This document shows positions 31,947 through 42,577 of a stretch of DNA of 64,000 bases, one piece after another. The notes beneath the pieces were generated by a model, which did no database searches, was not told the DNA's origin, and saw nothing but the letters and a program-made list of their open reading frames with translations. A program made the translations under genes and the position numbers. Every line of letters starts with the position of its first letter. The first letter of the stretch is position 1. The DNA comes from Arachis hypogaea (Eukaryota > Streptophyta > Magnoliopsida > Fabales > Fabaceae): the NCBI RefSeq assembly GCF_003086295.3, contig NC_092046.1, positions 104,511,363-104,575,362 of the forward strand, read 5' to 3'.

Positions 31947-32754
31947 CCTGAAAAGGGGAAAGGAAAGTAACATGTAAAGCTAACGGTTAAAGCAAGGAAG
32001 AGGGCAGTACAAGTGATAATCAATGCCAAGGTAAAGAAGGATGACGTTAGCACATGGTCGCGACTACATGTGACTAGTTCATCACTGGAAATATAACAAG
32101 TGCATGTTATGGCAAGTAGATGCAAGATGTTTATTAGCTTGCCGGCAAAGGCATGAGTAGCATAGATCAAGCATTAATTGCCAAATTTGATTATCAAATG
32201 TAACAAACTAACAATTATGTTTGTGTTGATAATTATATTGAATTAATAAAATATTTAAGGGATTTTGTGAAAAATAGTTATTAGAGTAGAAGGATAGAAT
32301 AATTTAAAAATGCATAATGCCATACGGGCTTTTTCACAAACACTTAGCATGCATGGTAAATATGTTATTGAAAGTATTAAATTTGAACATGCAAGCAACC
32401 CTAAGAATTAATATTAATTGTCAAACCATTCCTTTAATAATCCACAAGCAATTATGGAAGAAAACCATTACCCAATTAGATTTCTAACACCAAGTAAAAT
32501 AATGTAAAAATAAAAATAAAGAAAAAGGAAACATAGATAATGAAATTAAAAAGAAAAAGAAGAAGAAACCATAAATTAAAGTAATAATGGAAAAATAAAA
32601 AGGGAAAGAGGAAAAGATCCTTGATGAAGAAGATGAAGAAGGAGATAGAAAGTAGTAAAAAGTAAGAAAGAATAAAGAATAAAGAAGGAAGAAGAAAGAA
32701 TTAGGATTGGGGAAGAAAAGATAAGAATTCTAGCGCAGATCTAGTTAAACTGTG
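31947..32754 (-). other. E2 spacer upstream of ORF2, nothing recognised
   Basis: A-rich on + (long GAAGAAGAAAG runs at 32520-32720). No conserved ORF. The 30 bases before the ORF2 ATG are pyrimidine-rich on the sense strand. Confidence 0.55.
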
Positions 32755-33240
32755 CGTCGCATGCGATGCGTGCGCGTGGATGCGTAGATTGCACTAATTT
32801 CGACCCACGCGTGCGCGTCAGGGATGCGTACGCGTGACATGGGTTGTGCGTTTGGCGCGGAGGCAGCCTCGCGCACGCACAACTCTCTGTGTCATACGCA
32901 CTATTGCCAAAAATTCAACCGACACGTGCGCGTCAGGGACGCGCACGCGTGGATGGTCCGGAGGGAAAAATGACTCGTACGCGTCAGGGACGCGCACGCG
33001 TGACGTTGCTTGTGCTCCTAGCACAATTCCAGCATCAAGCCATCACAACTCTCTGCCCAAACCTTGTTTACGCCGATTTGCAGGGTCACGCGTACGCGTG
33101 GGCTGGGGTTTTCGCAAGCGACGCGTACGCATGGGCGTGTTTGTGCCTAAGGCACGCCTCCAGCCATGCTCCCGCGCAACTCTCTGTTCAATACCCCATT
33201 TGTCACGCATGCACATATGACGCGTACGCGTCAACGCAAG
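32755..33240 (-). repeat. CG-palindrome array in the pol-ORF2 spacer of E2
   Basis: About fifteen ACGCGTACGCG / GCGCACGCGTGG type words in 485 nt, equivalent in position to 11788-12095 of E1. Variable spacers contain CAACTCTCTG words also found in E1. Confidence 0.82.
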
Positions 33241-33380
33241 CATTTTTTTTAATTATGCAGAATGCAGAATGCCGAATGCAGCATGCAGATGAATATGCAG
33301 AAATTATGAATGAACACTGATAAATATAATATAGAATAAAATAAAATAAAACTAAGACTAAAAAGGAACGATCATACCAT

Positions 33381-33398
33381 GGTGGGTTGTCTCCCACC
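33381..33398 (-). promoter_or_regulatory. Post-pol hairpin of E2
   Basis: On -, GGTGGG-AGACAA-CCCACC, 44 nt after the pol stop, preceded by AAAGTGCTA as in E1. Confidence 0.7.
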
Positions 33399-33441
33399 TA
33401 GCACTTTGCTTTTACGTCCTTAAGTTGGACGGTCTTCAGGC

Positions 33442-34620
33442 TCATTCTGTTTCTGTTGGTGGGTCCTCCAAGAGGAAGACCTCTAGCTCTTTGTGTTCCT
33501 TCATTTTCTCACCATGATAAAGCTTTAGGCGATATCCGTTGACCTTGATGAAATTGAGACTTGAAGGATGACTCAAGTGGAAGACTCCATATGGCTCTGC
33601 CTTCTCTACTCTATAGGGGCCTTCCCATCTGGATCTCAGCTTTCTTGGCATGAGTCTCAGCCTGGAGTTGTAAAGGAGAACCAGATCTCCAGGTCTGAAC
33701 TCTCTCCTCTTAATATGCTTGTCATGCACAGCCTTCACATTCTCTTTGTATAATCTGGCATTGTCATAATCTTCGAGTCGAAGGGTCTCTAGTTCTGCTA
33801 GTTGCAGCTTCCTTTCAGCGCCAGCTTTCTCAAATCCCATGTTGCATTCCCTCACAGCCCAGAAAGCTTTATGTTCCACCTCTATTGGGAGGTGGCAAGC
33901 CTTTCCGTACACTAAGTGGAAGGGGCTCATCCCAATGGGTGTCTTGTACGCTGTCCGATACGCCCAGAACGCATCAACAAGTCTGGTGCTCCAGTCCTTC
34001 CTATGAGGCTTTACTATCTTCTCCAGAATATGCTTTATTTCTCTGTTAGATACTTCTACTTGTCCATTGGTTTGGGGATGATAAGCTGTTGCTATTTTGT
34101 GAACTATCCCATGCTTCTTCAGTAGTCCTGCTAGTCTCCTATTACAAAAGTGAGTGCCTTGATCACTCACGATTGCTTGTGGTGATCTAAAGTGACAGAT
34201 AATATGGTTTCTAATAAAGGAAACAAGAGTGTTAGCATCATCAGTACGGGTAGGAATTTCTTCCACCCATTTAGAAACATAATCTACGGCTAACAGTATA
34301 TAAAGGTAACCACTAGAGTTTGGAAATGGACCCATGAAGTCAATGCCCCAAACATAAAAAATTTAACAGAATAGCATAATTTGTTGGGGCATCTAATCCC
34401 TCTTGGATATATTACCAAACCTTTGGCATGGGGGACAAGATTTACAAAAGACAGCAGCATCTTTAAAAAGAGTAGGCCACCAGAATCCACAGTCTAAAAT
34501 TTTTCTAGCTGTTCTTTGAGGGCCAAAATGTCCTCCACTCTCAGAAGAGTGGCAAGCCTCTAAAATGGACTGAAATTCTGATTGGGGCACACACCTTCTA
34601 ATTACCTGGTCAACACCACA
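33442..34620 (-). pseudogene. E2 integrase (two stops near its N-terminal part)
   Basis: HHCC zinc domain (ACHSSESGGHFGPQRTARK ... CPPCQRFGN) in 34590-34393, then stops near 34393 and 34365, then an open frame of 297 codons: [28 protein letters not shown] (second catalytic Asp), [17 protein letters not shown] with the Glu, and the C-terminal [13 protein letters not shown] and [10 protein letters not shown] (GPY motif). Ends after EDPPTETE at 33442. The first catalytic Asp (GIDF) lies just upstream of the open part in the same frame. Confidence 0.88.
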
Positions 34621-36254
34621 CCTCTATAAATAGGGATCATCCCATATATAATATTTGGACTCGCTTTTCAGCTTGTCTCTTTGATGCTTAGTAAAATTGG
34701 GAGGGAAAGTATGGCTGACTAGATAGTTAGCTACAAGTGCATACCAAGGAACTACTTCAGATACTGTGTGCAAGCTATCAAATGGAAAAGCATCATTGAT
34801 AGGAGTGGAGTCATCCTTAATGTGCTCAAGGTGACTCAAGTGGTCTGCCACTAAATTCTGGGTACCATTCCTATCCTTAATTTCTAAATCAAATTCTTGT
34901 AGCAGCAATATCCAACATATTAACCTTGGTTTAGACTCTTTTTTAGCTAATAAATACTTTAGAGCTGCATGGTCTGAGTACACTACCCCCTTAGTACCAA
35001 GTAAATAGGCTCGGAATTTATCCAGTGCAAAAACAATAGCCAGAAGCTCTTTTTCAGTGGTGGTGTAATTAGACTGAGCAGCATCTAAGGTCTTAGAGGC
35101 ATAAGCAATGACAAAAGGATCTTTACCTTTGCGCTAAGCCATCGCCGCTCCTACTGCATGGTTGGAGGCATCACACATAATCTTAAAAGGCTAGCTCTAG
35201 TCTGGTCCTCTCACAATCGGAGCTTGAGTTAGGGCGATCTTCAGCTTATCAAATGCTTGCATGCAATCCTCACTCAGCTCGAACTCAACATCCTTCTGCA
35301 GCAGTCTGGATAAAGGCAATGCTACCTTACTGAAGTCCTTAATAAATCTCCGGTAAAAACCTACATGACTAAGGAATGAACGGACTCCCCTCACGGAGGA
35401 GGGGTAAGGTAAACTAGAAATGACATCTACCTTTGCTGGATCTACAGAAATACCAGTATTAGAGACAACATGTCCTAGAACAATCCCTTTTTTACCATAA
35501 AATGACATTTTTCAAAATTCAATACAAGGTTTGAACTAACAGACTTGTCTAATACTCTATCTAAATTATCCAAGCAAAGGTTAAAGGAATCACCATATAC
35601 GCTAAAATCATCTATAAAAACTTTCATACAGCTCTCAATAAGATCTGAAAAGATACTCATCATGCATCTTTGAAAAGTAGCCGGTGCATTGCATAAGCCA
35701 AAAGGCATCCTCTTATATGCATACGTTCCAAAGGGACATGTAAAAGTAGTCTTCTCCTGATCTTCAGGAGCTATATGAATTTGAAAATAGCCTGTATAAC
35801 TATCTAAAAAGCAATAATGGGATTTACCTGACAGGCGATCAAGCATCTGATCAATAAATGGCAAGGGGTAGTGATCCTTGCGAGTAGCTTGGTTGAGACG
35901 CCTGTAATCAATGCAAACTCTCCATGAATTTTGCACTCTAGTTGTCAGGAGCTCTCCATGCTCATTCTTTACTGTTGTGACTCTAGACTTCTTGGGCACC
36001 ACTTGTACTGGACTGACCCATTCGCTATCTGAGATGGAGTAAATGATATCTGCTTCAAGTAGCCTGGTCACTTCTTTCTTGACAACTTCTAAGATGGTGG
36101 GATTCAACCTTCTTTGGGCTTGATGGATAGGCCTTGCTCCCTCTTCTAAGAATATTCTGTGCTCACAAACTTGAGGGCTGATGCCTACTATATCCGCCAA
36201 GCTCCACTCAATTGCTTTCTTGTGTCTTCTCATCACACTGAGAAGCTGCTCCTC
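34621..36254 (-). pseudogene. E2 reverse transcriptase-RNase H (frameshift and stops)
   Basis: RT motifs in order: [66 protein letters not shown] and FIDDFSVY (35606-35617; Met replaced by Ile in the F-M-D-D box). A frameshift lies near 35480-35508 just after HFMVKKG; the frame resumes GIVLGHVVS. RNase H motifs [27 protein letters not shown] and [13 protein letters not shown] follow, with TAG-type stops near 35195-35205 and 35135. A further stop is near 36256 at the N-terminal linker. Confidence 0.88.
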
Positions 36255-37110
36255 CTATTGGGAAGTGAGTTCCGTTGCAATGATGACTGGGAGCTTCTGA
36301 TTATCCTCAAGGTAAGCATACTTGAGGTGGGGTGGAAGGGGTTTTAATTCTAATTTCTGCTCATGGCTAGGCTCTGGATCATCTGAAGCTAGTGATAATG
36401 GCAAAGTGTCCTCACTGTGTTCAGAGAGTGTCCCCACACTTGGACCTTGCTCCACATACCTCTCTTCTACTTCTTCTTGGTGAACTGCAGCTACAGTTTC
36501 ATCAATGATGTCGCACTGAAAGATAGAATGATCTTCCGGAGGGTGCTTCATAGCTTCATTTAAACTGAAACTTACAACTCTGCCATCTATCTCAAAGGAG
36601 TAAGTTCTTGAGAAGGCATCCAGCTTGAACTTCGAAGTCTTCAAAAATGGCCTTCCAAGCAGGATTGACGATGGTCTTCCTGAATCATTAGGGGGCATTT
36701 CCAAGATATAGAAGTCAATGGGAAATGTGAGCCCCTTAATGCTCACCAGCACGTCTTCAGCAATTCCTACCACTGTGATGATGCTTTTATCTGCTAAAAC
36801 AAAATGAGTTGCCGACCTTTTTAAGGGAGGGAGCCTCAAAGCATCCTATATAGACAATGGCATAATACTCACGCACGCTCCTAAATCACACATGCAGTCA
36901 GAAAATATTACACCCCCAATGGTACAGTTAACCATACATGGACCTGGATCACTATATTTTTCAGGTATACCCCCCATTAAAGCAGATATAGAACCACCTA
37001 AAGGAATAGTTTCTAATTCATTAATTTTATCTTTATGTATGCATAAATCTTTTAGAAACTTTGCATATTTAGGTACCTGCTAAATAACATCAAAAAGAGG
37101 GAACAGTTAC
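36255..37110 (-). pseudogene. E2 protease region (stops)
   Basis: Contains CDLGACVSIMPLS-type D-L-G-A active site (minus, about 36890-36850), LADKSIITVVGIAEDVLVSI, FYILEMPPNDSGRPSSILLG and LELKPLPPHLKYAYLEDNQK, the linker to RT. It includes the ~40 codons at the gag/protease border that E1 has lost. One stop lies near 36843 and one near 37080. Confidence 0.82.
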
Positions 37111-37332
37111 CTCAACCTTTTTGAAGATTTTCTACCATTTTGGGATCAAGTTCCATCTGCTTCCTGGACTTCCGTGCAAGGTGTGGAAATGGGATAGGAA
37201 TGGCGCCACTTGCAGCTTCTGCTTCCTTTGGTGCTCCATTCCTTGGCTGAGCTACTTCTTCTTCAACCATGTCTTATACTTCCTCTTCCTCTTCAGCATC
37301 TTCCACTTCAACTAAGTCTTCAACTGGGGCGT
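37111..37332 (-). pseudogene. E2 gag, C-terminal end (left of E5)
   Basis: Acidic linker and HLARKSRKQMELDPKMVE, homologous to the end of E1 gag, with a frameshift near 37120. It joins the rest of gag at 54260 once E5 and one 5-bp duplication are removed. Confidence 0.78.
37328..37332. repeat. Target-site duplication of E5 (GGCGT / GGCAT)
   Basis: GGCGT at 37328-37332 before E5; GGCAT at 54255-54259 after it. E1 has GGCGTG at the homologous uninterrupted site, so the right copy has one G-to-A change. Confidence 0.85.
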
Positions 37333-39363
37333 TGATGACAAGTCATCATAGTCTAGTTTTACTAGCCTTTTTCTTTGTTTTTCATTTGGTTTATGCACTT
37401 TCTTGCACTCTAAGTAAGTAATTTGGAATGAAAATGCATGACTTCTTTGAATCAAACAACCACCATGAAATTGATTCTAAATCATGAGGTTTAAGCTAAA
37501 TTTAATTAATTTTTAATGATTAATAGACCTTGTGAATTTGGTGATACTTTGATTGGTTGTTTTGATTAATTGTAGGTGAAGAAAAGAAGAAAAGAAGGAA
37601 GCGTGGCCTAAGAAGCGTGGCTCAAAGGAGAAAAAGTGTGGCCAAAAAAGGAGGAAGTGTGGTGCAACAAAACCATGAAGCTCTCTTTAAAGCTCACTAA
37701 GTGAGCGCTACACTTGCTTCCAGGAGACCAAGGCACAAAGCTCAGCTCACTTTGTGAGCTGAGCACAACACAAGGCCAAGAAATAAGGAAATGAGGAACC
37801 AAGCTCAGCTCACAAAGTGAGCATTATCGAGAGCATTGAGGAAATAATTCAAAGAAAATGATTTGCAAATGCATGCTCCAAGGCTTGAACTCATGACCAA
37901 GGGGGATGGGGGAGGCGCTACTCACAAAGGAAAATAAGCAAAAAATGGCCAAATGCACTCCTCAAGGTTCGAACTCACCACCATGAGGAAGAAAGGAAGC
38001 AAGGCATCACAAGAAAACCAAGGAAAAGCTCCAGCGCATGCTTCCTCCAAGTTTCGAACCAAGGACCCTTCCTTGGATGCACCAAAGCTCAGCTCACAAA
38101 GTGAGCTGAGCGCTATCCATGGGCACATGCAACACATCTTGACACGGCCAGGAAAAGAGTGGAGCGCACATGACACGGTCCTGGGCAGCACAAGGCGCAA
38201 CAAATTGGCACCAAGGCACCAAAGCTCAGCTCACAAAGTGAGCTGAGCTCTCCCCTGATGCACCCCAACCAACAAGACACGCTATGCAAGGCACAAAGCT
38301 CAGCTCACAAAGTGAGCTGAGCATTCCCCTGGGAGATACATTTGGGCTGAAATTGAAATTTAAAATTCCAACTTAATTCATTTCTTCACCAAATTAAAAG
38401 CCCATCCAAATTTCAATATCCAAGAATAGAAAGTGTATAAATAGGAGTTAGTTTGATGTAATTAGGACCTCTAGACTTCATTTTTGAATTTTCCCTTTTT
38501 ACTTGCATTTTAATTCTGAACTTTTTGAATTTTCTGAGAGAACTTGGAAGGAGAATTGATCTCTCTTCTTCTTGGTTCTTGCTTGAGCACTCTTTTATTT
38601 CCTTGCTTTGGATCTTGGGTAGAGAATTGAAGAACTTCTGTTTCAATCTCACCTTGGGATCTTGTTTATTTTCTTTCTGCATAATTGAATTTGAATTTCT
38701 GTTTACTGCTTCTTCATCTACTTTGCTTCTGCAATTTACTTTTCTTTACTTCTTTTGTAATTTCTCTTGTTGGATCTAGGAAGGGAGTGAGATCTAGATT
38801 TGTTTTCTAGTCTCTTTGATTTCCTGAGATCTTCAACCTCTTTTACTTTGCTGCAAATTAAGCACTGCTTTCCTGTTTTTAAATTCTTCAAAGTATTTTA
38901 CTCTTCTGTTCAAGATCTACTTCACTGCAAGTGAATTTCCTCTTTTATCTTTAATGCAATTTACTTGTTCTTGTTTAAATTCTGCAATCCCAATTCCTAA
39001 TTCCTTTTATGATTCAAGCAATTTACATTTCTTGCACTTTAAGCTTCTGCCATTTACATTTCTTGCAATCTAAGTTTCTGCAATTAAATTTTCTTGCACT
39101 TTAAGATTCAGCTCCTTTATTTCCCTTGCTCTTTAATTTACTGCAATTTCCTTTCTCCCTTTATATTCCAAGCAATTTAGTTTCTGCAAGTTACAATCAC
39201 TCAACCAAATCTTGATTCGCTTGACTAAATCAACCACTAAACAAAAATTGCTCAATCCTTCAATCCCTGTGGGATCGACCTCACTCATGTGAGTTATTAT
39301 TACTTGATGCGACCCGGTACACTTGCCGGTGAGTTTTGTGTTGGATCGTTTTCCACACTATCA
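37333..39363 (+). repeat. E5 5' LTR (2031 bp)
   Basis: From TGATGACAAGTCATCATAG, itself an inverted repeat (TGATGACaaGTCATCA), to TTCCACACTATCA. U3 holds four perfect 11-bp palindromes; a TATA box TATAAATA is at 38436-38443. The 3' LTR equivalent is at 53327-53334. Confidence 0.92.
37691..38322 (+). repeat. E5 U3 palindrome set, GCTCAGCTCAC-NNN-GTGAGCTGAGC
   Basis: Perfect copies at 37740-37764 (spacer TTT), 38087-38111, 38224-38248 and 38298-38322 (spacer AAA), plus partial copies near 37700 and 37813. All lie 115-700 nt upstream of the TATA box. Repeated in the 3' LTR 14891 nt further on. Confidence 0.88.
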
Positions 39364-39369
39364 AGTTTT

Positions 39370-39388
39370 TGGCGCCGTTGCCGGGGAT
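39370..39388 (+). other. E5 primer-binding site (tRNA-Asp, perfect)
   Basis: TGGCGCCGTTGCCGGGGAT, six bases after the LTR end, fully complementary to the 3' end of plant tRNA-Asp as I know it. Confidence 0.92.
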
Positions 39389-39566
39389 TGATTAGATTGA
39401 CAATGATCAAGTGAAGTGGAGATCTAGATCAAGCATTTTTTATTTTTCTGTTTTTGACTAACACACTAACTGTTTGAATTTTTGCTTAAGCCAATTAACA
39501 TTTCACTTCAGCCATGGATTGAAGTGTTATTGCTTTCTGGTGTTGTGCTTCTTGTGCTTTGATTGT

Positions 39567-41390
39567 ATGTCAGGTACAAGGAGAATTACACCCACTTTTT
39601 GTGAACAAGACGAAAGAACCCTCAGAAGATTAAGAAGAGCTGAAAGAGGGAAAAACATTATTGGAGAAGAGGAGTCAGAAGAAGAATTCCAAGATATGGA
39701 GGAACACTTAACAAATCCACCAAATGGAACAGAAGGAGCAGCCAATAACAACAATAATCCACCACAGAGAAGAGTTTTGGCTTCCTACACATGTGCAGAT
39801 CCTAGACATTGTGGGAGTAGCATTCTTACCCCAAATGTTAATGCAAATAACTTTGAACTAAAGCCACAACTCATCACCTTGGTTCAAAACAATTGTTCTT
39901 ATGGAGGAGGACCACTTGAAGACCCTAACCAACACTTGTCCACCTTCTTGAGGATTTGTGACACTGTCAAAACCAATGGTGTGCACCCTGACAGTTACAA
40001 GCTACTGCTATTTCCATTCTCTCTCAGAGACAAAGCCACTCAATGGTTGGAATCCTTTCCAAGGGACAGCATCAACAATTGGGATGATCTAGTAACCAAG
40101 TTCCTTGCCAAGTTTTACCCACCTCAAAGAGTTATTAGATTGAAGAATGAAGTGCAAACATTCACTCAAATGGATGCTGAACCCTTGTATGAGGCATGGG
40201 AACGATATAAAGCTCTAATCAGAAAGTGTCCACCGGGAATGTTCAGTGAGTGGGACAGATTGCAGAATTTCTATGAAGGCTTGACACTGAAATCTCAAGA
40301 GGCTTTGGATTATTCAGCAGGAGGCTCTTTACAACTAATGAAAATGGCAGAGGAAGCCCAAAATCTCATTGATATGGTGGCCAACAATCAATATTTCTTT
40401 GCTCATCAAAGGCAACGCCAACTATCACAAAGGAAAGGAGTGATGGAGTTGGAAGGAGTGGATTCAATTCTAGCTCAAAACAAGATGATGCAGCAGCAAA
40501 TTCAACAACAATTTGAGCAAATGGCCAAGAGGATTGATAGCCTTCAAGTTGCAGCAGTTAACACTAGCCAACCATCAACCACATGGGGGCAGAATGAGGA
40601 AACTCAAGAGGAGCAGCAACAAGAACAAGTCCAATACATGCACAACCAAAATTTAATGAGGTGTATGGAGACACCTACAATCCATCTTGGAAGAACCACC
40701 CAAACCTTAGATGGGGAGACAACCACAATCAAACTCAGCAGCCATGGCAGAGAAACTCAAACCAAAACGGTTGGAAAAACACAAACCAGAATAACCAACA
40801 GAATAATAGCCAAGCCATATACAGAAAACCACAAAACACCTACCCCAATTCTAACCATCATCCATCAAATAACCAAGCCTCAAATCAAAACACTTACCCT
40901 CAACCTTCCACACCTCACAATCAACTAATTTCACAAGACTCTCAGAGAATTAACAACTTGGAGCTCTTGATGGAAAAGATGATGAAGCACCAAGAGATGA
41001 CAGTGAGGAACCAGGAAGCCTCCATGAAAAATATGGAAAGGCAAATTGGACAACTCTCCAAGCAAATCACCAGTGAAAGGCCATCAAGCTCACTACCTAG
41101 TGACACTATCCCCAATCCAAAAGAGGAGTGCAAGGCAATACAACTAAGGAGTGGCAAGACTCTGGTGAAAAATGAAGAAGCAACCAAGAAGCCAAAAGAA
41201 AGTGAAAAAAAACAAGCTGAGAAAGAAAAGGCCAATGATGAGAATGCAACAGCAAACAAGCAAGCCTTAGAGGAGGTCAAAGATAAGGAGGACCGGCCAC
41301 AAAAATCAAGAGAAGGGAAGGAAGCAATAAAAGAGCCAACCAAGGAACAAAGGCAGGGAGTGAACTTCACACCACCTCTGCCATATCCTC
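39567..41390 (+). pseudogene. E5 gag (one frameshift)
   Basis: ATG 39567 (MSGTRRITPTFCEQDERT) fits the family start better than the upstream in-frame ATG at 39474, which begins in hydrophobic leader sequence. The gag domain spans residues about 100-280: FELKPQLITLVQNNCSYGGG, FPFSLRDKATQWLESFPRDS, FLAKFYPPQRVIRLKNEV, LYEAWERYKALIRKCPPGM. A coiled Gln-rich region follows. One T is missing near 40653 and the Asn/Gln-rich nucleic-acid-binding region continues in the next frame (WKNHPNLRWGDNHNQTQQPW). No zinc knuckle is visible. The C-terminus is a Lys/Glu-rich linker to protease. Confidence 0.88.
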
Positions 41391-42577
41391 AAAGGTTCAA
41401 CAAGGAGACTAAGGACCAACACTTCCCAAAATTTCTTGAAATCTTCAAGAAGTTGGAGATCAATATTCCCTTAGCTGAAGCACTTGAGCAAATGCCCCTG
41501 TACGCAAAGTTCTTAAAAGAACTCATCAACAAGAAGAGGAGTTGGCAAGAGAAGGAAGCCATACTTCTCACTGAAGAATGTAGTGCTGTGATTCAAGGAG
41601 TCATCCCACCAAAGCTTAAAGATCCAGGGAGCTTTGTAGTTTCATGTACCATAGGCAAAATGACCCTAGACAAAGCTCTCTGTGACCTTGGTGCTAGCAT
41701 CAATCTGATGCCGTTATCAATGATGAGAAAGCTTGCCATAGAAGAACTCAAACCTACCAGGATGTCTTTAGTGATGGCTGACAGATCAATCAAGATACCC
41801 AATGGCATTGTGGAAAACCTGTTAGTGAAGGTTGGAGAATTTATCTTCCCAGCAGACTTCATAATTCTGGATACAGAGGAAGAAGGAAATAACTCAATCA
41901 TCTTGGGAAGGCCATTTTTAGCTACAGCCAGAGCCATTATTGATGAAGAGAAGGGAGAGATGATTTTTAGAGTACATAATGAGCAAATGGTCATCAATGT
42001 CTTCAAATCAATGCAACACCCTCTTGAACAAGAAAATTACATGAAGGTGGACATGATAGAAAATCTAGTGGAGGAAATGTTAGAAGCCACTTGTCATGAG
42101 CAACAGGAAGAAGAGGTGGTAGAAATCTCTAGTGAAGACAAGGAGAAAGAGAAGCCAAAACAGGAATTGAAACCTCTTCCCCCTCACCTCAAATATGTGT
42201 TCTTGGGAGAAGACGGGACCCTACCAGTGATCATTAACTCCTCCTTGAATATGGAAGAAGAAACAAAACTGATTGAAGTGTTGAAAGCTCACAAAGCAGC
42301 TTTGGGGTGGACAATTGACGATATCAAAGGTATTAGTCCAGCCATTTGTATGCATAAAATTTTGCTGGAAGAAGAATCAAAGCCTGTGGTCCAACCCCAA
42401 AGAAGACTCAACCCAGCCATGAAGGAGGTAGTTCAAAAGGAAGTCATGAAGTCGTGAAATGCTGGAATAATCTTCCCAATCTCTGACAGCTCATGGGTGA
42501 GCCCGGTTCAAGTTGTACCAAAAAAGGGAGGAATGACGGTCATCACCAATGAGAAGAATGAGTTGATCCCTACTAGG
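41391..42577 (+). pseudogene. E5 protease and RT N-terminus (up to E6)
   Basis: Protease active site CDLGASINLMPLSMM (near 41680-41725), then VMADRSIKIPNGIVENLLVK, FIILDTEEEGNNSIILGRPF and the linker LKPLPPHLKYVFLGEDGTLP. RT begins LAALGW-type sequence, KPVVQPQRRLNPAMKEVV; TGA at 42455-42457 interrupts it before IIFPISDSSWVSPVQVVPKK. The frame is split at the CTAGG site by E6 and resumes in phase at 48149. Confidence 0.88.
42573..42577. repeat. Target-site duplication of E6 (CTAGG)
   Basis: CTAGG at 42573-42577 and again at 48144-48148, immediately outside the LTR ends of E6. Identical copies, in keeping with a recent insertion. Confidence 0.92.

Noticed and set aside
37953..38246. Small ORFs in the E5 LTRs (both strands, conserved in both LTR copies)
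   Set aside because: Conservation is due to LTR identity; the frames run across the palindromes and show no domain.
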